Shown here: positions 15,598 through 23,217 of the stretch, one piece after another
Numbering within the stretch: position 1 is the first letter of the stretch
Layout: every line of letters starts with the position of its first letter
Assembly (NCBI GenBank): GCA_934130175.1
Contig: CAKOXP010000006.1
Location: 1-64,000, forward strand
DNA: 64,000 nucleotides
Source of the DNA: an uncultured Bacilli bacterium
GTDB taxonomy: Bacteria > Bacillota_I > Bacilli_A > RF39 > UBA660
Direction of reading: 5' to 3'
The notes under the pieces: generated by a model
What the model saw: the letters and a program-made list of their open reading frames with translations, nothing else
The model's database searches: none
What the model was told of the DNA's origin: nothing
Position numbers and translations under genes: made by a program

Positions 15598-16767
15598 TTA
15601 TTTAACACTTCTTTTTCTATTGCAAGAATTTACAAATTTGTTAAATTCTTTAAATGTTAAATTTGCTGGTATTTCTGGTATTTCTGTTAATTCTAAATTC
15701 TTATCATCAACTATGTCATCTAAAGCATCATCTATACCAATATATGGATGAATACCTTTTCTTTTATGATCCGAATGTTCAAAATGATACCAAATATTAT
15801 TATTTTTAAAAAGGACAAAACATCGCATTTTATTTTTATCTTCTTCATTTTGTGCTTTTGAACAAAATAACTTACTTTCAAAACCATGAGTATCAAAAAA
15901 GTTTTTAATAAGTTGTGCTTGTTCTATACACGTTCCAACACCAGAATTTAGAATCTGGCTTATAGAACCTGTCTTATAATTTTCTTCTAAATTTGAAAGA
16001 TTATTTAAATGCATTCCACCATCAACATCAATCCAACCATATGATATATTTTTATCCATAAATTCCATCAATTCTTTTGGTGTTTTTAAACTTTGATACT
16101 TACTAAGTCTATTGACTTTTTGATTATAAACAACAAAATCTCGATCATCAAAAATATAAAATGGTTTTGTTCCAATTACCTCATACTTACCATTATCTAT
16201 GTATATAGTATCTTCATCTGGTAGTACAAGAATTTTTTCATACCTAGAAGTTTTTAATAAATGTAGATTATCACTTTCAATATAATGATTTAATAAAGCA
16301 AAACCATTTATTTTGTTAAGTCCATCTAAATCTTTTAAACCTACCTCGTTAGTAGTAGCATGAGTACAAGTATTAATAGACTTTCCCAATACTTCTGAAC
16401 CTGCTCCAAAGCCAAACACAACGCCATCTCTATCTATATAGTCACTTAGTTTCTTAAAACATTCTGTCTTCTTTAATCCATCTAATAGTCTAAACTCATT
16501 ACCATCATCAAAATATAAAACAGAATAATCATCAAAGTTTTTAGATTCTAATTCTTCAAAACTTTTTACAAGCTCAATATTTGGAACATTCACATCTGCA
16601 AGTTCCTCTTTAATAAAATCAAAACAACCATCATAAGAATAGTTTTTAGGATTCATAGCCAAAGGAATATATAAGATTGGTTTACTATTATCAATAACCT
16701 CATCTAATTTTTTATAAACATTTGGTTTTTGTTGTTCACATTCTCCACCACATAAAAACAATTTCAT
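15598..16767 (-). CDS. Fusion of a serine-less S51-like domain and a transglutaminase-like domain
   Basis: 389 residues. Residues 1-200 follow peptidase family S51 (dipeptidase E/cyanophycinase): opening MKLFLCGGE, PILYIPLAM, SVLYFDDGNEFRLLDGL and FGFGAGSEVLG. In active members the last motif reads G-x-S-A-G; here Gly stands at the nucleophile position, so peptidase activity is unlikely. Residues about 240-389 look like a transglutaminase/papain-type fold: ISYGWIDVDGGMHLN, NSGVGTCIEQAQLIKNFF (Cys nucleophile), FVLFKNNNIWYHFEHSD (His) and KGIHPYIGIDDAL. It would be cytoplasmic. A role in cross-linking or in processing gamma-glutamyl bonds is possible but unproven. A vegetative-type promoter lies upstream. 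Confidence 0.65.
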   Translation of the reverse strand: MKLFLCGGECEQQKPNVYKKLDEVIDNSKPILYIPLAMNPKNYSYDGCFDFIKEELADVNVPNIELVKSFEELESKNFDDYSVLYFDDGNEFRLLDGLKKTECFKKLSDYIDRDGVVFGFGAGSEVLGKSINTCTHATTNEVGLKDLDGLNKINGFALLNHYIESDNLHLLKTSRYEKILVLPDEDTIYIDNGKYEVIGTKPFYIFDDRDFVVYNQKVNRLSKYQSLKTPKELMEFMDKNISYGWIDVDGGMHLNNLSNLEENYKTGSISQILNSGVGTCIEQAQLIKNFFDTHGFESKLFCSKAQNEEDKNKMRCFVLFKNNNIWYHFEHSDHKRKGIHPYIGIDDALDDIVDDKNLELTEIPEIPANLTFKEFNKFVNSCNRKRSVK

Positions 16768-16808
16768 ATCGTCACCTACTTTATAAATCCTATCCTTTTA
16801 CTATCTAC

Positions 16809-16838
16809 ATTATACCTTAATTATATATATTTTGTCTA
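16809..16838 (-). promoter_or_regulatory. Sigma-A-type promoter of the S51/transglutaminase gene
   Basis: On the minus strand TAGACA, 18 bases, TATAAT, about 42 bases before the start codon. Confidence 0.5.
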
Positions 16839-16871
16839 ATAATTATTTTTATTAAATAGACTTTGCCACAT

Positions 16872-16898
16872 ACATAAACTTAAATTTTTCATAAATTA
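16872..16898 (+). promoter_or_regulatory. Sigma-E/K-like promoter of collagen-like operon
   Basis: AC at 16872-16873, exactly 16 bases, then CATAAATTA at 16890-16898, ending 20 bases before the chosen ATG. Confidence 0.5.
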
Positions 16899-16917
16899 TA
16901 ATGAAAGGATGAACACT

Positions 16918-17925
16918 ATGAATTATGAAGATAAAATAAGACAAGTTCTAGAAAATAGTAATACTAGAAGAAAATTGATAAAAGCAGGAATTTATCCAAA
17001 TCAAACTATTGGTCCTACTGGTCCTGCTGGTAAAGGACTTGAAATAATGGGAAGTTATGATTCTTTAGAAGAGTTAAAGAAGAATCATCCTACTGGTAAT
17101 AATGGTGATACCTACATAGTTAATGGTGAATTATATATTTGGAATCAAGAATTAAATGATTGGTCTGATATTGGTAATGTAAAAGGATCTAAGGGTGATA
17201 CAGAAACTTTTATTGTTAATAGTACTAAAACAGCAAATCCAAATGAAGATGCTAAAGTCATTGATAATAAAGTTGATTTAACACACTATCTAGATTTTGT
17301 TATTCCAAAAGGTGATATCGGGCCTAAGGGTGACAAGGGTGAAACTGGGTTACAAGGTCCTCAAGGGGAAAAAGGTGATATTGGCCCCATCGGTCCTACT
17401 GGACCTAAAGGTGAACAAGGGGAAAAAGGTGATATTGGACCAAAGTGTGAAAAAGGAGACATTGGTCCAACAGGGCCTGAAGCCTCACTAGGAGCTACTA
17501 GTTATGATGCTATCTTATTTATAAGTTTTGCTCAAGCTCATTATTCTAAGGTTATGACTTTCCAAGAAGTAATAAGTATTCCAAATGACAACAACTATTT
17601 TAGTACTTTAAGTGATACAGAATTTTTAGTTACTGAAAATGGTTACTATGAAATTACTTTATGTGGTCAAATATCAGGAGTTGATCAAGATCATGGGGCA
17701 ATATTTTATCTATCAAATGATAAAGGAAGTGTAGTCCAAGATTTATCTTTCCAACTTAAAGCTGGAACAACTTCAAGAATGGATTGCTCAGAAACAACAA
17801 TTGCCAAAATCGACGGTAATACGACGTTATATGTAAGGTGCGGTATAACTGGTGATAGTTCAACTGCAAATATAGATTTTGCTAATGTAAATCTTATTAT
17901 TAAAAAATATAATTTCACACAATAA
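16918..17925 (+). CDS. Collagen-like protein with C1q/BclA-like C-terminal domain
   Basis: 335 residues. The start at 16918 is chosen because AAAGG lies nine bases upstream; the ATG at 16909 directly abuts it. No signal peptide. A helical head (residues 1-30) is followed by a short GPTGPAG, a phage-tail-like insert ([26 protein letters not shown]) and the main Gly-X-Y run at about 131-189. The run is broken once where Gly is replaced by Cys (GPK-CEK, codon TGT at 17446). Residues about 200-335 resemble the trimeric jelly-roll of BclA/TNF/C1q proteins ([25 protein letters not shown]). Spore-surface collagens of Bacillus and Clostridioides share this plan. It heads a three-gene operon. Confidence 0.82.
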   Translation: MNYEDKIRQVLENSNTRRKLIKAGIYPNQTIGPTGPAGKGLEIMGSYDSLEELKKNHPTGNNGDTYIVNGELYIWNQELNDWSDIGNVKGSKGDTETFIVNSTKTANPNEDAKVIDNKVDLTHYLDFVIPKGDIGPKGDKGETGLQGPQGEKGDIGPIGPTGPKGEQGEKGDIGPKCEKGDIGPTGPEASLGATSYDAILFISFAQAHYSKVMTFQEVISIPNDNNYFSTLSDTEFLVTENGYYEITLCGQISGVDQDHGAIFYLSNDKGSVVQDLSFQLKAGTTSRMDCSETTIAKIDGNTTLYVRCGITGDSSTANIDFANVNLIIKKYNFTQ

Positions 17926-17942
17926 ATATAGGAGTAATTATA

Positions 17943-18299
17943 ATGAGAAAAATTAAATTAAAATTTTGTGATTTTCTTAATATTTGTAACTATAAAATAT
18001 TTATCTATGATGAAAATAATCATCTTTTAAAAAGTATGGAAATAAATAATAGTAACTATATTCCTTTAGAAATTACATATTGTGGTATATATAAAATTGT
18101 TATCATTTCTAAACATTTATATCCTAAAAAAAGATGTTTTGTTTTATATTTAGATAGAAAAACACCAGATACTTTACTAATACCATATCAAGTAAGGCAA
18201 AAAAAATCTCGTAAAATAGAATTCAATTTAACTGATGAGGTTTATAAAGGTCTACCAATAGAGAAAGGAGAAATAACTTTATGGGAAAAGAACATGTAG
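17943..18299 (+). CDS. Small protein of the collagen-like operon, unknown function
   Basis: 118 residues, SD ATAGGAG. Mostly beta-strand-like with a basic middle (RQKKSRKIEFNLTDEVYKGL). The last 25 residues (FNLTDEVYKGLPIEKGEITLWE) are similar to the end of the next protein (INLTDATYANLPIADGNLTF), indicating a shared module. No signal peptide. The gene starts 17 bases after the collagen-like gene and overlaps the next by 19 bases, so the three products are probably made together and may interact. Confidence 0.7.
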   Translation: MRKIKLKFCDFLNICNYKIFIYDENNHLLKSMEINNSNYIPLEITYCGIYKIVIISKHLYPKKRCFVLYLDRKTPDTLLIPYQVRQKKSRKIEFNLTDEVYKGLPIEKGEITLWEKNM

Positions 18300-18829
18300 T
18301 TCCAATTACTAATGGAAAAGGTAGTAAAGAATTAATCAATGGTTCATATGATGTAGTAGCTGATGTTGAAGGATATGATAATTCAACTATAAATCCTGCT
18401 ACCCAAGAAATTACGGAGGCAGCTACTTCATATAATTTTACTATTAAAGCATCTGGGACTTTAACATTACATGTAACTGATGATGGTACAGATGTTGGAG
18501 TTCCTGTAGAAGGAGCAGTATTTTATAGATGTGATTATGTTGGTAATGTTTATGGAGACCCAATAATTACAGATGAAGAAGGTAATGCTGTATTAAAAAG
18601 TGTTCCCTATTCTACCTCAGGAAATCCACCAACTGTTTATTTTAAACAAACAAAATCTGATGGAGAACACACCTTCGATGATGCATTACAAGGTGAAGAG
18701 TTAGATACTGATAGTAAAACGGTTGAAATCAGAAATTCAGATGCTACTTTAAGAAGTATTAATTTAACTGATGCTACATACGCTAATTTACCAATAGCTG
18801 ATGGTAATTTAACATTCAAAGAACAATAA
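18281..18829 (+). CDS. Prealbumin-like beta-domain protein, end of collagen-like operon
   Basis: 182 residues, SD AGAAAGGAG inside the preceding gene. Residues about 55-150 resemble a carboxypeptidase-regulatory/SpaA-like (transthyretin-type) beta-sandwich: TLTLHVTDDGTDVGVPVEGA and ITDEEGNAVLKSVPYS, followed by a Thr/Asp-rich edge. An N-terminal part contains a second, shorter copy of the same pattern (SYDVVADVEGYDNSTINPAT). No signal peptide. The C-terminal motif is shared with the preceding protein. Such domains usually serve in surface assemblies; here the context suggests a partner of the collagen-like protein. Confidence 0.7.
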   Translation: MGKEHVVPITNGKGSKELINGSYDVVADVEGYDNSTINPATQEITEAATSYNFTIKASGTLTLHVTDDGTDVGVPVEGAVFYRCDYVGNVYGDPIITDEEGNAVLKSVPYSTSGNPPTVYFKQTKSDGEHTFDDALQGEELDTDSKTVEIRNSDATLRSINLTDATYANLPIADGNLTFKEQ

Positions 18830-18831
18830 TT

Positions 18832-18862
18832 AAAAATCTCAACTAATTTTAGTTGAGATTTA
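18832..18862. terminator. Bidirectional terminator closing the collagen-like operon
   Basis: An 11-base perfect stem, AAATCTCAACT with its complement (18834-18844 / 18851-18861), loop AATTTT. It lies between convergent genes and overlaps the last bases of the minus-strand gene. Confidence 0.75.
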
Positions 18863-19378
18863 TTTATTTTCAAGTAGTAGTTTTATTATTTCATCTTTAT
18901 CTTTAAAAATAGAATCTTGAAGAATGAATTTTTGCTTAATATTGAAAAAATACTTTAGAAGTAAAATATCATTTACTCTATATTTAACCCCTTGTTTCTT
19001 TAAATATCTGCAAGTAAATAATTTACATGAAATAGATTTAATAGTACAATGCCCATTTTTAAAGTTTTTACATAGACCTCTTTTAGTACCATAACAACAA
19101 CCATTTAAAGATTCTCTACAATGACCATTATTTCTTACCGATATACATCTATTATTCTCAAAACAACAAATATTTTTATTTTGAAATTCATTATCCAGAT
19201 ATGTACAAACAACATCATAAATATAAGAATATCTTTTTTCTAAATCTTTTTCATTGGAAGCTATTATTATTTGTTTTTTTACTAAATCAGTTGTATTACT
19301 TTTTAAATAAACACTTTTATTCTTATATTTTTTGATGTTTTTATAAAAATTTTCATCATCTTTAATAAATATATCCAT
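18860..19378 (-). CDS. Cysteine-rich protein of unknown function
   Basis: 172 residues. The middle (about 58-125) is packed with Cys: VVCTYLDNEF, NICCFENNRC, GHCRESLNGCCYG, GLCKNFKNGHC and ISCKLFTCRYL, thirteen in all, with a pattern (C-C-x-x-x-N-x-C) suited to binding iron-sulfur clusters or zinc. The flanking parts are helical and charged. No signal peptide, so cytoplasmic metal binding is more likely than disulfides. The same overall form seems to occur in other gut Firmicutes as an uncharacterised family, from memory only. The SD is weak (AGGG). It stands alone between two terminator or promoter regions. Confidence 0.65.
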   Translation of the reverse strand: MDIFIKDDENFYKNIKKYKNKSVYLKSNTTDLVKKQIIIASNEKDLEKRYSYIYDVVCTYLDNEFQNKNICCFENNRCISVRNNGHCRESLNGCCYGTKRGLCKNFKNGHCTIKSISCKLFTCRYLKKQGVKYRVNDILLLKYFFNIKQKFILQDSIFKDKDEIIKLLLENK

Positions 19379-19463
19379 ACTACCCTAACACCATCATTTC
19401 TAAAATATCTATTACTATAAATTATATTTTAATTATACCCTATTACCATTATTTATTAAATAT

Positions 19464-20297
19464 TTATTTTTTCTTTTGATAGACCATAACTCCACTATCA
19501 TCAGATTTCTGAAAACTAAAATTATCACTAGTATAGATATTTCTAAAATGTTTATTAACATCATATAAATAAGAAATAATAATTCCATCATCACTTAGAT
19601 TAAAACTATCTAAAAGTTTTAAGTAAGTATCTGGATTATTAAGTCTACCATAATATAAAATACTTGAAAGATTTACTAGGTCATAACAATCTGTAAATTT
19701 GACTTTAAAACTTCCTAAATCAGTATTAACATATTTCAAATGTACATCATCTATTTTTCTTTTTAATAATTGATAATTTTCTTTTTCTATATAATGGTTT
19801 CTCTTCCTAAAGCCATCTAAGGTATAAACTTCTCTCGAAAAAAGTGATGAGTTATATATTTCATCTCCATCAAAGAAACCAAATAAATGATCCCAGAATT
19901 TAGCTGATTTTGAATCTAAATTAACTCTTAATTTATCATAATATTTATCGCTAAATTCTAATTTTTCTTCATCAGTTAATATAAAGAAATTTAGATATTC
20001 CTCTAATGATAGAGATTTTACAGCTGCTATTTTCAAAGCCGAAAAATAATTTGGAAAAGGACTAATATCACAAGCTGTTATATCTTTACTTCCGGCTAAA
20101 ATACTATTTAAAATTTGATCACCTGAAGCAGTTATTGAAAATATCCTTTCTCTATCTTTTAATAAATTAAAATATGAACCAACATCTTCATTTGTAATTT
20201 TGTAAATAAAAGATGCATCATGATAGGAAGCCTTCCTTAAAGGATTATAACTACCCGTAATAATTCTTTGAGCTAATATAACATCTCTATTTTTCAT
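19464..20297 (-). CDS. DUF3419 (BtaA-like) SAM-dependent protein
   Basis: 277 residues; ATG at 20297 follows GAGGGG, while the longer upstream frame lacks a ribosome-binding site. Conserved parts of DUF3419 are clear: RIFSITASGDQILNSILAG (about 50-68, SAM-binding loop), ITACDISPFPNYFSALK, and a late LSSILYYGRLNNPDTYLKL. BtaA of this family transfers a 3-amino-3-carboxypropyl group from SAM to diacylglycerol in betaine-lipid synthesis. The BtaB partner is not in the window, so another acceptor is possible. The gene follows the redox operon by 63 bases on the same strand. Confidence 0.75.
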   Translation of the reverse strand: MKNRDVILAQRIITGSYNPLRKASYHDASFIYKITNEDVGSYFNLLKDRERIFSITASGDQILNSILAGSKDITACDISPFPNYFSALKIAAVKSLSLEEYLNFFILTDEEKLEFSDKYYDKLRVNLDSKSAKFWDHLFGFFDGDEIYNSSLFSREVYTLDGFRKRNHYIEKENYQLLKRKIDDVHLKYVNTDLGSFKVKFTDCYDLVNLSSILYYGRLNNPDTYLKLLDSFNLSDDGIIISYLYDVNKHFRNIYTSDNFSFQKSDDSGVMVYQKKK

Positions 20298-20360
20298 ATA
20301 CCTTACCCCTCTCAAACAAGTAAGTATTATAACAGAAAAAAAGAAAAGAAGCAATCTTTT

Positions 20361-21575
20361 CTAGAAATTAAACATTAACCATTCCGGTTTAATCAATAAT
20401 AAAATTCCAATTATTAGCATCAATATTCCTCCAATTAAATGAGAATATTTATTATATTTTGTTGAAATAGCATGAATCTTAGTAGTGGACATTGCAATTA
20501 AGAATATAATGATATCATCTATTAAAAAGAAGAATATATAAATAAGTGTATAAATAAATGATTCAAATGAAGAAACATTATTAATTGCCAAAAGTTGAGT
20601 AAATACTAAGGGTAGGCCTGCAGAACAAGCAAGTTCTATGACATTAACGCTAACTGCTAGGAAAATAACTCCACCTAAAGCAATAAATAAACTTTTTTCT
20701 TTAGTAAAATCTTTTATCTTATTAATTACTTTTTTACGTCTTTTATCATCTACTACTTCACAACCGCTATCATTACTCTTGAAGAATGCTCTTAAATTTA
20801 TAATGGCACCAACAATTGCAATGACACTAATAATATTTCTAAAAATAACCGATGCCATTACATTAACAACTATATTAAACCAAGAAAGCATAATTGCCAT
20901 ATAGACAAGTGCCGATGATAATAAGAAAGTAAGACCTAATATCCACATTCTTTTTCTATCTTTCATTCCAAGAAGCATACTTATTAAGAATAATAATACC
21001 CACATAGCACAAGGATTAAATCCATCTACTAAACCAATTAAAGTTGCTGCTGTTGGAAGAGAAAAATCTTTTAAATTAATCTTACCTAATATTGGTAATT
21101 TAATCTTAGTTGATTCATCAGTTTTTTTATCTGCTTCACTAAATGAATCTTTTATTTCATCTTCATCAAAAGTACCATTTTTTATTTGAGATACATAATT
21201 AACATTTTCCTTTGGATTATCTTTATAATATTTGATTGCTCGCTCGATTCTAACTCCTATACTTTCAGAATACCCTGAAATTGCTGTTCCAGATATTATA
21301 GTTAAAGGAACAGAAGATGTCGCAACATCATACCTATTACCAACTCTATCCATAAGCAGAGCATTACTTTTATTTTTCCATACTTCATATCTGATGATTT
21401 TTACGTATGAATATTTCTTTTCTATTTTAGCAAGAAATTTTTCTTCTTCAGCACAATGAGGACAGCCATCACCATGAAAAAAATATAAATTAACTTGTTC
21501 TTTAGCAAAAACATTTTCCACTGAACAAATAATTAAAAATAATAATGAAACGAAAAACAATTTTTTCTTAGTCAT
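20361..21575 (-). CDS. Thioredoxin-CcdA/DsbD-like transmembrane thiol reductase
   Basis: 404 residues; start at ATG 21575, overlapping the preceding stop by eight bases. A signal or anchor helix (about 5-24) is followed by an extracellular thioredoxin-like domain with CxxC in FFHGDGCPHCAEEE (about 38-41) and a cis-Pro in SSVPLTII. From about residue 165 there are six or more helices with the CcdA cysteine pair: GFNPCAMWVLLFLISMLLG and VIELACSAGLPLVF. CcdA/DsbD proteins carry electrons from cytoplasmic thioredoxin across the membrane to reduce or isomerise outer disulfides. Fusing the outer thioredoxin at the N-terminus, before the membrane part, is a compact variant. Its electron donor is probably the thioredoxin-like protein encoded just upstream. 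Confidence 0.85.
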   Translation of the reverse strand: MTKKKLFFVSLLFLIICSVENVFAKEQVNLYFFHGDGCPHCAEEEKFLAKIEKKYSYVKIIRYEVWKNKSNALLMDRVGNRYDVATSSVPLTIISGTAISGYSESIGVRIERAIKYYKDNPKENVNYVSQIKNGTFDEDEIKDSFSEADKKTDESTKIKLPILGKINLKDFSLPTAATLIGLVDGFNPCAMWVLLFLISMLLGMKDRKRMWILGLTFLLSSALVYMAIMLSWFNIVVNVMASVIFRNIISVIAIVGAIINLRAFFKSNDSGCEVVDDKRRKKVINKIKDFTKEKSLFIALGGVIFLAVSVNVIELACSAGLPLVFTQLLAINNVSSFESFIYTLIYIFFFLIDDIIIFLIAMSTTKIHAISTKYNKYSHLIGGILMLIIGILLLIKPEWLMFNF

Positions 21576-21837
21576 CTTCTTCACCTACTTCATTAATTAT
21601 ATTAAGCATTTCTTCTACACTTTTTTCTCCTATTACTCTTCTTATTTCTTTATCATTATTCATAAAAATAAAAACAGGTAATATTTTTCCAGGATTATAT
21701 TCTTTTACTAGTTCTTCATCCATATCATAATCAAGACTTATAGTTTCTATATCTTTCCTCTTTAAAACTTCATTCCAAGTATTATTCATTATTAGACAGC
21801 CACTACACCATAGGGCTGTTATTTTAATTACTTTCAT
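21568..21837 (-). CDS. Thioredoxin-like protein
   Basis: 89 residues with the thioredoxin fold: ITALWCSGCLIMNNTW (CxxC at about 11-14, residues S-G between), a middle strand ISLDYDMDEE and the cis-Pro loop GKILPVFIF. The CSGC active site is unusual compared with the CGPC of thioredoxin 1. No signal peptide, so cytoplasmic. It overlaps the cysteine desulfurase gene by 14 bases and the membrane reductase gene by 8, so the three are translated together; it is the likely shuttle between cytoplasmic reductant and the membrane protein. Confidence 0.85.
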   Translation of the reverse strand: MKVIKITALWCSGCLIMNNTWNEVLKRKDIETISLDYDMDEELVKEYNPGKILPVFIFMNNDKEIRRVIGEKSVEEMLNIINEVGEEDD

Positions 21838-22957
21838 TAAATAAATCCAACTTTCTCATTTGTTCTTTAAATACTTTTAAAAATACATCTAGTTCTTCTT
21901 TTGTAGTTAAATAACTAAGACTAATTCTTAAACTATGAAGGGCATAATCTTCATTTTTAGTAATTTCAAATACCCCTATTGAACTTCCACCTTTGGAACA
22001 AGCTGTTTGTGTAGAAATATAAATATCTTCACTTTCTAAGGCATGAAGCATAACTTCTGATTTAATATTTTTAATACTAATATTTAAAATGTAAGGACTA
22101 GATTCTAAACTACTATTAATATGAACACCATCTATTTTAGAAAGTTCTTCTCTTAAATAAGAATTTAAGCTTTTTACATAATTATATCTATTATCAAAAT
22201 CCTCGTAAACAAGACGTAATGCTTTAGCAAGGGATGCAATTAACGCTACTGCTGGAGTACCACTACGATAAATAGTAGTTGATTTTCCACCATATATTAA
22301 TGGTTCTATTTTAATATTTTTGTTCTTTATTAAACAACCTACTCCTTTTAACCCATAAAACTTTTGAGCAGAAAAAGATGCTAAATCAACATTATCTAAA
22401 TTAAGTTTTATTTTTCCAATAGCTTGAGTTACATCACTATGAAAAATTAGTTTTGGATAATCTTTTAAAAACTTACCAAGTCTATCAATATCTTGAATAA
22501 TACCAAGCTCACTATTAACACATCCAATACTTACTAAAACAGTGTCATCTCTAATTAGTTTTTTCAAGTTTTCGATAGTCACTAATCCATTTTCGTCTAA
22601 ATCAACAAATGAGACTTCATAGCCTTCATTTTGTAAAGCAGATATTGGTGCAATAATAGAAGAATGTTCTAATCTCGTTGTAATGATATGATGTCCTCTA
22701 TTAGGATATTTTTTAACTACTCCTATAATAGCTGTATTATTAGCTTCACTTGCTCCACTTGTATAAATAACTTCTTTATCATGTAATTTCAAAATATCCT
22801 CGATTTGTCTTGTTGAAGCATCAATTAATTCTTTAGCTTCAACTCCAAGTTTGTGTAATGAATTAGGATTACCAACAAAATTTCTACTTACCTTACAAAA
22901 TGTATCAAGGACTTCATCATTTACCGGTGTTGTTGCTGAATAATCAAGATATATCAT
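21824..22957 (-). CDS. Cysteine desulfurase (NifS/IscS class)
   Basis: 377 residues; the ATG at 22957 gives the canonical opening MIYLDYSATTPVN and has GGAGTG upstream. The PLP lysine lies in SFSAQKFYGLKG and the catalytic cysteine loop in STQTACSKGGSS, with the GASEANN segment for cofactor phosphate near residue 70. The enzyme takes sulfur from cysteine as a persulfide for Fe-S clusters or tRNA thiolation. No IscU-like scaffold or MnmA is adjacent; instead it is coupled to two thiol-redox genes, which suggests supply of reducing power for persulfide release or control of the cell's thiol balance. Confidence 0.9.
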   Translation of the reverse strand: MIYLDYSATTPVNDEVLDTFCKVSRNFVGNPNSLHKLGVEAKELIDASTRQIEDILKLHDKEVIYTSGASEANNTAIIGVVKKYPNRGHHIITTRLEHSSIIAPISALQNEGYEVSFVDLDENGLVTIENLKKLIRDDTVLVSIGCVNSELGIIQDIDRLGKFLKDYPKLIFHSDVTQAIGKIKLNLDNVDLASFSAQKFYGLKGVGCLIKNKNIKIEPLIYGGKSTTIYRSGTPAVALIASLAKALRLVYEDFDNRYNYVKSLNSYLREELSKIDGVHINSSLESSPYILNISIKNIKSEVMLHALESEDIYISTQTACSKGGSSIGVFEITKNEDYALHSLRISLSYLTTKEELDVFLKVFKEQMRKLDLFNESN

Positions 22958-23126
22958 ATACTTCACACTCCTATTAATCATTATAACACACTATGATACT
23001 AATTTAAAATAAAGAAAAATAATAACATCATCTGTGTTAACTCATAAATTTTTAGAATGTATTTAACTCAACTTATTTTACAATAATATTAAGTAAGTTC
23101 TTCATATAGTATTTTATCTTTTAATC

Positions 23127-23180
23127 ACAAAAAAAACGACTAAAGTCATTTTTAAATAAATGTTCAATAATCGTTTTAGT
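23127..23180 (-). terminator. Terminator of the 1819-residue surface-protein gene
   Basis: Read on the minus strand, AAAACGA and TCGTTTT form the base of a long imperfect hairpin followed by a T run. The rest of the gene-free stretch 22958-23217 shows nothing else clear. Confidence 0.6.
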
Positions 23181-23217
23181 TTTATTATGTATTATGGTAA
23201 CTTCACTCTTGAAAATA

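Noticed and set aside
18281..18299. Frameshift between the two genes after the collagen-like gene
   Set aside because: The downstream gene has its own strong ribosome-binding site and complete start; overlap with coupling explains the arrangement.
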